Part shown: piece after piece, positions 56,328 through 64,000 of the stretch
Position numbering within the stretch: position 1 is the first letter of the stretch
How the letters are laid out: every line of letters starts with the position of its first letter
Assembly: GCA_030604135.1 (NCBI GenBank)
Contig: JAUVWL010000012.1
Span: 1-64,000 of the forward strand
Reading direction: 5' to 3'
DNA: 64,000 bases
Origin: Burkholderiales bacterium
Lineage (GTDB): Bacteria > Pseudomonadota > Gammaproteobacteria > Burkholderiales > Burkholderiaceae_C
Made by a program: the position numbers and the translations under genes
The notes under the pieces: model-generated
Told to the model about the DNA's origin: nothing
The model's database searches: none
What the model saw: only the letters and a program-made list of their open reading frames with translations

Positions 56328-57560
56328 TTAGCTTACCGAACCCGCCAGCACTGCCCTCACCTCTTGCGCCACCGACTCGGCGAACTGCGGGTCGTTGATG
56401 TGCTGAGGCAGCCGCAGCAGACGGTGCGTGTCGCTGACCACAAACAGGCGCTCGAGCGTGTCGAACAGCACCGCATCGGCCTCCGGGTCGTGAAAGGGCT
56501 GGCCGGGTGCATCGATCATGGACAGCCCCCCCATGGGCAGCAGCAGACTGACCGGTCCCGGTGCCCGGTTGAGCTGCCCGGCGATGCGCCGGGCCGCCGC
56601 CTCCAGTTCCTGCGCGTTGCTGCGCATCAGGGTCACGTCGGCGTTGTGCACGTGGAACAGGCGCTGGCGGTGCCGTTCGGGAATGGTCGACGGAGCGCCC
56701 CAGTTGATCATGTCCAGTGCCCCGACCGAGCCGATCCACGGCAGGCCGTGGCGCGCGGCGGCATCCAGCCGGTCGGGTCCGGCGTCACACACACCTCCGG
56801 CCAGGTGCTGCCCCACCTCGGTGGTGGTGAGGTCCACCACGGCGCACAGCAGGCCGGCGGCGGCCAGGGTCTCCAGGGTGCGGCCGCCGGCGCCATTGGC
56901 GTGGAACACCTGGGCATCGAAGTCGGTCTGTAGCCGCTCGCGCACCGCCTGCACACAGGGTGTGGTCACGCCAAACATGGTCAGGCCAATGGCCGGTTTG
57001 TCCTGTGCGCCTTCCACCGGGGCGCGGTGCAGCAGCATGCCTGCCAACGCGTGCGCCGCGTTGGCCAGGATGGTGCGTGAGAGGCGGTTGAGGCCGGCGA
57101 TGTCGGTCACCGGGTACATCAGCGTGATGTCCACCACACCCACATAGGCCGACACGTTGCCCGCCGCCATGGTGGAGACCAGCAGCTTCGGTCGGCCAAT
57201 GGGCAGCAACCGCATGGCCGGCGCGATCATGGAGCTGCCGCCCGAACCGCCCACACCCAGCATGGCATCGATCTGGCCCGCGGCCAGACGCCCGCGCACC
57301 AGCACCGACAGGGCCTCGCTCATGGCGATGACGGCCTCGCCCCGGTCCGAGGTGTCGAACACGGCGGCGGCTCCGCGAGGGTGGTGGCTGGCCACGGCGG
57401 CGGCGTCGATGTCGGCCACACCCGGGGCACTGCGCGTGCCGATGTCCACCGTCACCACGCGCACACCCACCGCACGCAGCAGGCCGGCCAGGTAGTTGAG
57501 TTCGGCGGCCTTGGTGTCGAAGGTGCCCACCACCCAGGCCACGGGTTGCCGGTGGTTCAT
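56328..57560 (-). CDS. UPF0261 Tm-1-like ATP-binding protein
   Basis: A 410-aa UPF0261 protein. It begins VAWVVGTFDTKAAELNYLAG and has DTSDRGEAVIAMSEAL, GVGGSGGSSMIAPAMRLLPI, KLLVSTMAAGNVSAYVG, MFGVTTPCVQAVRERL, FHANGAGGRTLE and LPMGGLSMIDAPGQPFHDPE. This is the N-terminal half of tomato Tm-1, an ATP-binding protein that inhibits a viral replication protein; bacterial roles are unknown. The frame opens at 57683, but ATG at 57560 starts the homology and lies 5 bp after the SRPBCC stop. It is the last gene of a three-gene set with the SRPBCC and PEP-hydrolase genes. Confidence 0.85.
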   Translation of the reverse strand: MNHRQPVAWVVGTFDTKAAELNYLAGLLRAVGVRVVTVDIGTRSAPGVADIDAAAVASHHPRGAAAVFDTSDRGEAVIAMSEALSVLVRGRLAAGQIDAMLGVGGSGGSSMIAPAMRLLPIGRPKLLVSTMAAGNVSAYVGVVDITLMYPVTDIAGLNRLSRTILANAAHALAGMLLHRAPVEGAQDKPAIGLTMFGVTTPCVQAVRERLQTDFDAQVFHANGAGGRTLETLAAAGLLCAVVDLTTTEVGQHLAGGVCDAGPDRLDAAARHGLPWIGSVGALDMINWGAPSTIPERHRQRLFHVHNADVTLMRSNAQELEAAARRIAGQLNRAPGPVSLLLPMGGLSMIDAPGQPFHDPEADAVLFDTLERLFVVSDTHRLLRLPQHINDPQFAESVAQEVRAVLAGSVS

Positions 57561-57565
57561 GGCAC

Positions 57566-58009
57566 TCACCGGCGGCGGTCGTGGTGCGCGTTCACGCACT
57601 CGAAGAAGGTGCGGAACGTGCCCCTGACACGCTCCATCGCCTCGGCCTCCTGGTCGGCCGGCACATCCCATTCGGCCCACCACTCGCCAAAGCAGCGGTC
57701 ACCTTCGGTGATGGGCAGCAGGTGCATCTCGGCCACGTAGTTGGTCCAGGGCGCGTCGATGTGCAGGATCTTGTAGCGACAGCGGTGCTCGTCGTCGGAC
57801 AGGGCCAGCAGCTGCTCGCGCAGGTAGCCGCCACCGTCGCGCACCGAGAAGCGGCGCACACAGCCGACCTGGTCCGACGGCTTGCCGTCCTCAATGAACG
57901 AGTTCTCGAAGAAGGGGTGGTAGTTGCCCAGCGCGCCGAAGTCGCGCAGGTAGGCCCACGCCTGGTCGATGGTGGCGTTCATCACCGCGCTTACATATAC
58001 CCTGGCCAT
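57566..58009 (-). CDS. SRPBCC (START/Bet v1-like) family protein
   Basis: A 147-aa protein with the SRPBCC fold pattern: MARVYVSAVMNATIDQAWAY, LRDFGALGNYHPFFENSF, VGCVRRFSVRDGGGYLREQL, then RYKILHIDAPWTNYVAEMHL. Such proteins bind hydrophobic ligands or catalyse cyclisation-type reactions. It lies tightly between the UPF0261 and PEP-hydrolase-family genes and is probably in the same pathway. Ligand unknown. Confidence 0.8.
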   Translation of the reverse strand: MARVYVSAVMNATIDQAWAYLRDFGALGNYHPFFENSFIEDGKPSDQVGCVRRFSVRDGGGYLREQLLALSDDEHRCRYKILHIDAPWTNYVAEMHLLPITEGDRCFGEWWAEWDVPADQEAEAMERVRGTFRTFFECVNAHHDRRR

Positions 58010-58041
58010 GTCTGTCTCCTTGGTCGGTGGTGGATCTGGTG

Positions 58042-58878
58042 TCAGCCTTGAAAGCTGACGTTCTTGTAGCGCTCCACATGGGCCTTGATGGCGATCTCGG
58101 TGGGCAGGCGCTCCATGCTGCTGGCGCCATAGAAGCCGTTGCAGTGTGTGCTGTGCTGGAGCACATAGGCAACGTCTTCCGGGCTGGAGATGGGACCGCC
58201 GTGCGCGATCACGATCACGTCCTTGCGCACCCGGCGCGCCGCCTCGCCCCATTCGTCGATCAGCTTCACCGATTCGGCCAGCGACTTGGACGTGGTGGCC
58301 CCGATGGTGCCACCGGTGGTCACGCCCATGTGCGGCACGATGAAGTCGGCCCCGGCCTCGGTCATGGCCACGGCCTCTTCGGCAGAGAACACATAGGGCG
58401 TGGTCAGCAGGTCGATGGCGTGGGCCTGGCCGATCATCTCGACTTCGGTGGCGTAGTTGATGCCGGTCTCCTCCAGGCTCTGGCGGAACGTGCCGTCGAT
58501 GATGCCCACGGTGGGAAAATTCTGCACGCCGGAAAACCCCAGTTCCTTGAGCTTTTTCAGGAACACCGGCATGACGATGAACGGGTCGGTGCCGTTCACG
58601 CCGGCGATCACCGGCGTTCTCTTGGCCACCGGCAACACCTCGCCTGCCATCTCCAGCACGATGTCGTTGGCGTTGCCGTAGGCCAGCAAGCCGGCCGATG
58701 ACGCGCGCCCGGCCATGCGGTAGCGGCCCGAGTTGTAGATGACGATCAGGTCGATGCCGGCTGCCTCTTCGCACTTGGCCGAAATGCCGGTGCCGGCGCC
58801 CCCGCCGATGATCGGCTGGCGGTTGCGGACCATGTCCTGGAATTTCGCCATCAGGGCTTGGCGTTCAAAACGCGGCAT
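58042..58878 (-). CDS. phosphoenolpyruvate hydrolase-family TIM-barrel protein
   Basis: A 278-aa TIM-barrel protein of the PEP mutase/PEP hydrolase group, the partner domain of Tm-1 (its C-terminal half). Segments: [77 protein letters not shown] and [20 protein letters not shown]. The reaction here is unproven. It is 33 bp before the SRPBCC gene and 48 bp after the Liv permease on the same strand. Confidence 0.85.
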   Translation of the reverse strand: MPRFERQALMAKFQDMVRNRQPIIGGGAGTGISAKCEEAAGIDLIVIYNSGRYRMAGRASSAGLLAYGNANDIVLEMAGEVLPVAKRTPVIAGVNGTDPFIVMPVFLKKLKELGFSGVQNFPTVGIIDGTFRQSLEETGINYATEVEMIGQAHAIDLLTTPYVFSAEEAVAMTEAGADFIVPHMGVTTGGTIGATTSKSLAESVKLIDEWGEAARRVRKDVIVIAHGGPISSPEDVAYVLQHSTHCNGFYGASSMERLPTEIAIKAHVERYKNVSFQG

Positions 58879-58926
58879 GCGGTTCTCCTTGGTTCGGGAC
58901 GCAGATGAATGGACAGAGTTGGCGCA

Positions 58927-59967
58927 TCAGGGTGTGTGGTCGGGCCGGGTTCGCAGGGCCCGGACGGCGCCAGCAATGCCGCTGCGGAACGACAGCACGC
59001 ACACCATGAAGATCAGGCCGGTGACCAGCGTCACCCAGCCGCCGAAGGCATCGAGGTAGTACTGCAGGCCCACCACCACGGCCGCACCGATGGCCGGGCC
59101 GAACACGGTGTGCATGCCACCCAGCAGCGTCATCAGCACCACATCGCCCGAGAGGTGCCAGTGCACATCGGACAGCGCGGCCAGCTGGAACACCAGCGCC
59201 TTCATGGAGCCGGCCAGGCCCGACAGGGCGGCCGAGAGAACGAACAGCATCAGCTTGTAGCGCTCGACCGGGTAGCCCAGCGAGCGGGCCCGCGGCTCGT
59301 GTTCGCGGATGGCCACCACCACATGGCCGAAGGGCGAATGCACCACGCGGTGGATCAGCCACAACCCGGCCAGCGTGAGCAGCAGCACCAGGTGATACAT
59401 GGCCATGTCGCTGCGCAAGTCGATGAAACCGAACAGCGTGCCGCGCGGGATCTGCTGCAGGCCGTCTTCGGCGCCGGTGAAGGGCAGCTGCAGGAAGATG
59501 AAGTACACCATCTGCGCCAGCGCCAGCGTGATCATGGCCAGGTAGATGCCCTGGCGGTGGATGGCCAGCAGGCCGAACACCGCACCCAGCGCGCCGGCAA
59601 ACAGCGTGCCCGCCAGCAGGCCAACCTCGGGCGGCATGCCCCAGTATTTGGTGACCAGACCGGTGATGTAGGCCGCGCTGCCAAAGAACGCCGCATGGCC
59701 GAAGGACATCATGCCGCCAAAGCCCAGCAGCAGGCTGTAGGCACAGGCAAAGAGCGCCATGCACAGCAGCTTCATCACGAACACCGGGTACACCACCTGC
59801 GGTGCCCAGGGCACCACCAGCAGCGCCAGCACGACCACCACCATGAAGGCCTTTTGCCAGGGGGCTATTGAGATCTCTCGCCGCCGGGCCGCCCCAAGGC
59901 GAGAGGCGCCCCCCTGGGGGGCAGCGACCCGCGCAGCGGTGGAGCTTGGGGGTGGGTTTGCGTTCAT
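58927..59967 (-). CDS. branched-chain-type ABC transporter permease, LivM-like (second cluster)
   Basis: A 346-aa permease with about ten helices; GFGGMMSFGHAAFFGSAAYI, LLAIHRQGIYLAMITLALAQ and VVAIREHEPRARSLGYPVER are typical of LivM. The first ~38 residues (Pro/Ala/Arg/Gly-rich) are encoded by a palindromic repeat (59877–59945) and are not part of the family; the first natural residues are near ISIAPWQKAF. The ATG overlaps the LivH-like stop by 4 bp. An internal start without the extension is not obvious, so the extension is probably translated. Confidence 0.85.
   Translation of the reverse strand: MNANPPPSSTAARVAAPQGGASRLGAARRREISIAPWQKAFMVVVVLALLVVPWAPQVVYPVFVMKLLCMALFACAYSLLLGFGGMMSFGHAAFFGSAAYITGLVTKYWGMPPEVGLLAGTLFAGALGAVFGLLAIHRQGIYLAMITLALAQMVYFIFLQLPFTGAEDGLQQIPRGTLFGFIDLRSDMAMYHLVLLLTLAGLWLIHRVVHSPFGHVVVAIREHEPRARSLGYPVERYKLMLFVLSAALSGLAGSMKALVFQLAALSDVHWHLSGDVVLMTLLGGMHTVFGPAIGAAVVVGLQYYLDAFGGWVTLVTGLIFMVCVLSFRSGIAGAVRALRTRPDHTP
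59877..59945 (-). repeat. 70-bp palindromic repeat, copy B, inside the permease 5' end
   Basis: On the minus strand it reads GCTCCACCGCTGCGCGGG with the same inverted repeat and the CGGCCCGGCGGCG end as copy A (39889–39958), with about six mismatches and no gaps over 69 bp. It adds about 23 codons to the start of the LivM-like gene. Confidence 0.85.
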
Positions 59968-60857
59968 GCGGCCCCCTCTTTACCAAACAGGCCTCTTGGG
60001 CGGAAAAGAAGCACCAGCGCCATCACCACAAAGATCACCGTGGTGGACGCCTCCGAGTAGAAGACCTTGGTCAGCCCCTCGATCACCCCGATGCCCAGCG
60101 CGGTGACGATGGAGCCGAGAATGGAGCCCATGCCACCGATCACCACAATGGCGAACACGATGATCACCAGGTTCGAGCCCATGCCCGAGTTCACATGCAA
60201 GATGGGCGCGGCCAGCACACCGGTGAATGCCGCCAGCGCAATGCCGCCGGCGTAGGTGAAGGTCAGCAGTTGCGGCACATTGACGCCGAAGGACTGGGTC
60301 AGCTGCGGCTTCTCGGTGGCGGCGCGCAGGCGGGCGCCCAGCGGGGTGCGCTCGATCAGCCACCAGGTGAAGGCACACGCCGCCAGCGCGGCCACGATCA
60401 CCCAGGCCCGGTAGATGGGCAGGATCATGAAGCCCAGGTTGAACACACCCTGCAGCTGCGACGGCACCGGGTAAGGCTGGCCCGAGGTGCCGAAGGCCAC
60501 GCGGAACCCGCCTTCGAGGACCAGCACCAGGCCGAAGGTGAGCAGCAGGCCGTAAATGGGGTCCAGTCCATAGAGCCGGCGCAGCAGCGTGCGCTCGAAC
60601 ACACCGCCCAGCGCCCCCACCACCAGCGGCACCACCACCAGCGCCACCCAGTAACCCAGGCCCAGAAACTGCAGCAGCATCCAGGCGCCGAAGGCCCCGG
60701 TCATGAAGAACGCGCCGTGCGCAAAGTTGACGATGCGCAGCAAGCCGAAGATCACCGCCAGGCCCAGGCTCAGCACCGCGTAGAAGCAGCCGTTGACCAA
60801 CCCCAGCATGATCTGCCCGGCCAGCACCTGCACCGGCATTCCAAAAAAATCCATCAC
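59964..60857 (-). CDS. branched-chain-type ABC transporter permease, LivH-like (second cluster)
   Basis: A 297-aa permease: GQIMLGLVNGCFYAVLSLGL, IVNFAHGAFFMTGAFGAWML and GGMGSILGSIVTALGIGVIE are LivH hallmarks. It begins MMDFFGMPVQVLAGQ and is divergent from the AraC gene with a 23-bp gap, so promoters must overlap. It overlaps the LivM-like gene by 4 bp. Confidence 0.9.
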   Translation of the reverse strand: MMDFFGMPVQVLAGQIMLGLVNGCFYAVLSLGLAVIFGLLRIVNFAHGAFFMTGAFGAWMLLQFLGLGYWVALVVVPLVVGALGGVFERTLLRRLYGLDPIYGLLLTFGLVLVLEGGFRVAFGTSGQPYPVPSQLQGVFNLGFMILPIYRAWVIVAALAACAFTWWLIERTPLGARLRAATEKPQLTQSFGVNVPQLLTFTYAGGIALAAFTGVLAAPILHVNSGMGSNLVIIVFAIVVIGGMGSILGSIVTALGIGVIEGLTKVFYSEASTTVIFVVMALVLLFRPRGLFGKEGAA

Positions 60858-60880
60858 GTGGCCCCTATGATGAGAAAGCC

Positions 60881-61726
60881 ATGTCGATCAAGCATCCTGA
60901 TATCTCCCAAGAAACCCATGTGCTGGGCGATGACACTGTGCAGACGGTGGTGCGGGCAGAGCAGTGCGACGCGCTGGCGGTGCGCCACATTGCGCACGTG
61001 GCGGTGGTGGACGCCGCCGCGCCCTACACCATCGTGCGCACGCACCTGAGTGGCGCCTTCATGCAGGTGTGCCTGAGCGGCGAGGGCCAGACCCTGCTGG
61101 ACGGCCGCTGGTACCCGCACCGGCCGGGCACGGTCAGCTTTGCACCGGCCCACGTGCTGCACGCCTTCCATGCCGTGCCCGGCAAGCGTTGGCGCCTGGC
61201 CTGGGTGCGCTTCCGACCCGACTCCATGCGCTCGGTGGACGGTGCCATGGCCCCGGCCATGAGCCCGTTCGACGGCCAGGTACTGGAGCACGCCATCCTG
61301 GGGCTGGCCGGCGAGATGCAGGGTGCGACCGATGCCGGCACCTGCGCGGTGTGGGTGGACGTGATCGAGCGTTATGTCTCGCGCATCCTGGAGCCGCTGC
61401 AGCGCGAGCCACGGCTGGTGCCGGTGTGGAACGCGGTCAAGGCCGACCTGGGGCGCGACTGGACCCTGGCCGACCTGGCCGGCCTGGCCAACACCAGCGA
61501 AGAACACCTGCGGCGCCTGTGCCAGAAGAACCTGGGCCGCAGTCCCGGCAAGCAGCTGACCACGCTGCGCATTGCACATGCGGCCCACCTGCTGGCCACC
61601 ACGCACGACAAGGTCGAAGCCATTGCCCACAGCGTCGGCTACGTCAACCCGTTCGCGTTTTCCAACACATTCAAACGCCTGACCGGCTTTCGGCCGTCGG
61701 ACTACCGGGCCAAGCCAAGGGGTTGA
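60881..61726 (+). CDS. AraC-family transcriptional regulator
   Basis: A 281-aa regulator. The N-terminal ~170 residues are a cupin-like sensor (SGAFMQVCLSGEGQTLLDGR, TVSFAPAHVLHAFHAVPGKR) and the C-terminal ~100 are the two-HTH AraC domain (LAGLANTSEEHLRRLCQKNL, AIAHSVGYVNPFAFSNTFKR). It is the only plus-strand gene within the second Liv cluster and sits between its permease and ATPase genes, so it is likely to control both sides. Ligand unknown. Confidence 0.87.
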   Translation: MSIKHPDISQETHVLGDDTVQTVVRAEQCDALAVRHIAHVAVVDAAAPYTIVRTHLSGAFMQVCLSGEGQTLLDGRWYPHRPGTVSFAPAHVLHAFHAVPGKRWRLAWVRFRPDSMRSVDGAMAPAMSPFDGQVLEHAILGLAGEMQGATDAGTCAVWVDVIERYVSRILEPLQREPRLVPVWNAVKADLGRDWTLADLAGLANTSEEHLRRLCQKNLGRSPGKQLTTLRIAHAAHLLATTHDKVEAIAHSVGYVNPFAFSNTFKRLTGFRPSDYRAKPRG

Positions 61727-61750
61727 GAGCGTCAGGCACCTGCGCATGGC

Positions 61751-62447
<697 letters not shown>

Positions 62448-62455
<8 letters not shown>

Positions 62456-63242
62456 GGCTGGCCTCCGCGCCGGAGGTGTGGTGTTTGCGCTGGCCGGCAT
62501 GGCCATGGCCCAGGTAGGCCTCGACCACGCGCTCGTCTTTCGACACGGTGGCGTAGTCGCCTTCGGCCAGCACCTCACCGCGCGCCAGCACGGTGATGCG
62601 GTCGCACAGGTCGGCCACTACCGACAGGTTGTGTTCCACCATCAGCACGGTTCGCCCGCGCGCGGCCCGGCGGATCATGGCGGCCGCGTGGGCAATGTCT
62701 TCGGCGCCCATGCCGGCCATGGGCTCGTCCAGCAGCAACACCCGGGGTTCCAGCGCCAGCGTGGTGGCCAGCTCCAGCGCGCGCTTGCGGCCATAGGGCA
62801 GCTCGCCCGCCAGTTGGTCGGCCCATTCCGACAGGCCAGCCTCGGCCAGCAGCTCCAGCGCACGTTCGTTGAAGGTGGCCAGCGTGCGATCGCTGCGCCA
62901 CCAGTCCATGGACTGGCCGCGGCGGCGTTGCAGGGCCAGACGCAGGTTCTCGAATACCGTCAGCTGTCCGAACACCGCCGAGATCTGGAACGAACGCACC
63001 AGGCCCTGGCGGGCCACCGCGTCGGCCGGTGTGCGGGTGATGTCCTGCCCCTGAAACCGGATGCGCCCGGCGGTCGCGTCGATGAAGCGGGTCAGCAGGT
63101 TGAAGCAGGTCGTCTTGCCGGCCCCGTTGGGTCCGATCAGGGCGTGGATGCTGCCCTCCTGCACCGCCAGACTCACGTTCGAGACGGCGTGAAACCCGCT
63201 GAAACTGCGCGAGAGCCCCTGTGTTTCAAGAATGAAGGACAT
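62448..63242 (-). CDS. branched-chain-type ABC transporter ATPase, LivG-like (second cluster)
   Basis: A 264-aa ATPase with Walker [10 protein letters not shown], LivG-type degenerate signature LAGELPYGRKRALELATTLA, Walker B VLLLDEPMAGMG and VEHNLSVV. A His/Gly tail (GHGHAGQRKHHTSG) follows. It lies 138 bp after the substrate-binding gene; that gap contains GC-rich inverted repeats (for example CCGCCCCGAAGCGGCC) but no gene. Confidence 0.9.
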
Positions 63243-63380
63243 GATGAATGCAAGGTCGCAATGTGGGTGCAGGCAGCGGCTTCGGACCAGGGGCCGCCGC
63301 GCACAGCCGCCCCGAAGCGGCCGGCCCGCCCCCGTGGGGAGGATGCGGCTACACGCAGTGAACCAGCAACGGAGGGCGTC

Positions 63381-64000
63381 TTACTTTTTCACCAGATAGC
63401 AGGTGCTCTGCGACAGCGGCATGAAGGCCTGGTCGGCCGGAATGGTCTTCACCAGCTTGAGGTAGTCCCAAGGACCCTTGGACTCGGCCGGCGACTTCAC
63501 CTCCCACAGGTACATGTCGTGCACCATGCGGCCATCTTCACGGATCTTGCCGGCCTTGGTGAACATGTCGCTGATCGGCATTTCGCGCATCTTGGCCGAG
63601 ACGGCATCCGGGTCGTCGGTGCCTGCGGCCTGCACCGCCTTCAGGTAGTGCATCGTCGACGAATAGTCACCGGCGTGTGCCATGTTCGGCATCTGGCCGC
63701 CCACGCGCTGCTGGAAGCGCCGGGCAAACGCACGCGACTCGTCGTTCATGTCCCAGTACCAGGCATTGGTCAGCTGCAGGCCCTGCGCGGTCTGCAGGCC
63801 CAGCGAATGTACGTCCTGGATCCACAGCAGCAGCGCGGCCAGCTTCTGGTTCTTGGTGACGCCGAACTCGTTGGCCGCCTTGATGGCGTTGATGGTGTCG
63901 TTGCCGGTGGACGCCAGACCGATGATCTTGGCCCGCGAGGCCTGGGCCTGCAGCACATAGGACGAGAAGTCGGTGGTGCCCAGCGGGTGGCGTGCGGCGC
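63381..64000 (-). CDS. periplasmic substrate-binding protein of the second Liv-type transporter, C-terminal part
   Basis: The gene runs off the right edge; about 206 C-terminal codons are present. LGTTDFSSYVLQAQASRAKI, GLASTGNDTINAIKAANEFG, MAHAGDYSSTMHYLKAVQAA and PLSQSTCYLVKK mark a LivK-like type I periplasmic binding protein. The N-terminus and signal peptide are outside the window. Ligand unknown. It would be the first gene of the transporter set on this strand. Confidence 0.85.
   Translation of the reverse strand, partial: AARHPLGTTDFSSYVLQAQASRAKIIGLASTGNDTINAIKAANEFGVTKNQKLAALLLWIQDVHSLGLQTAQGLQLTNAWYWDMNDESRAFARRFQQRVGGQMPNMAHAGDYSSTMHYLKAVQAAGTDDPDAVSAKMREMPISDMFTKAGKIREDGRMVHDMYLWEVKSPAESKGPWDYLKLVKTIPADQAFMPLSQSTCYLVKK

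Overview
The window is a GC-rich chromosomal segment of a betaproteobacterium, most likely a member of the Comamonadaceae (Burkholderiales). The evidence is the gene order dapF–DUF484–xerC and hslVU next to mraZ–rsmH, a DksA that has lost most of its zinc cysteines, several branched-chain-type (Liv) ABC transporters, and GC-rich palindromic repeats of a kind I associate with that family. The genus cannot be named from the sequence. There are no phage, transposase, CRISPR or tRNA features.

Layout. Positions 1–11.4 kb are a housekeeping block, all on the minus strand: the head of the division/cell-wall cluster (rsmH, mraZ with MraZ boxes), the HslUV protease, a STAS-like protein, DksA, a histidine-rich COG0523 GTPase, a secreted DsrE-like protein, XerC, a DUF484 protein and DapF. 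Positions 11.4–16.9 kb hold a Nudix/metallo-beta-lactamase fusion, a zinc-ribbon protein, the RNase P RNA gene (minus strand), a large FAD protein and a glycine-zipper protein. Positions 16.9–25.2 kb hold htpX, pyrC, a LysR regulator, an Atm1-type ABC exporter, a thioesterase and two small hydrolytic enzymes.

Positions 25.2–47.2 kb look like one catabolic island of about 22 kb resembling the acyclic-terpene/methyl-branched acyl-CoA (atu) pathway. An AtuA-type operon (minus) is divergent from a livHMGF–acyl-CoA ligase–livK uptake and activation operon (plus). Further on lies a long minus-strand operon with TetR, SDR, carboxylase beta, an AlkC-like DNA repair protein, two acyl-CoA dehydrogenases, an enoyl-CoA hydratase, carboxylase alpha and a thioesterase. 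A nearly identical ~30-bp palindrome-containing motif lies upstream of both the AtuA operon and the TetR operon, which suggests one regulon. A degenerate copy of the 3' end of livK lies nearby.

Positions 47.2–54.8 kb hold a TyrR/PhhR-type sigma-54 activator divergent from dadA, which has a consensus −24/−12 promoter; an unusual papain-like protease fused to an alpha/beta hydrolase; a Tim44-domain protein; and small proteins. Positions 55–64 kb hold a TPR-methyltransferase and then a cluster of unknown purpose: an UPF0261 (Tm-1-like) gene, an SRPBCC gene, a PEP-hydrolase-family TIM-barrel gene and a second complete Liv transporter with a divergent AraC regulator. The substrate-binding gene runs off the right edge.

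The points most worth following are the shared operator of the split atu-like regulon, the Tm-1-like/PEP-hydrolase/Liv cluster, the papain–hydrolase fusion, a palindromic repeat that has become an in-frame insertion in a carboxylase subunit, and a covarying base pair in helix P4 of the RNase P RNA.
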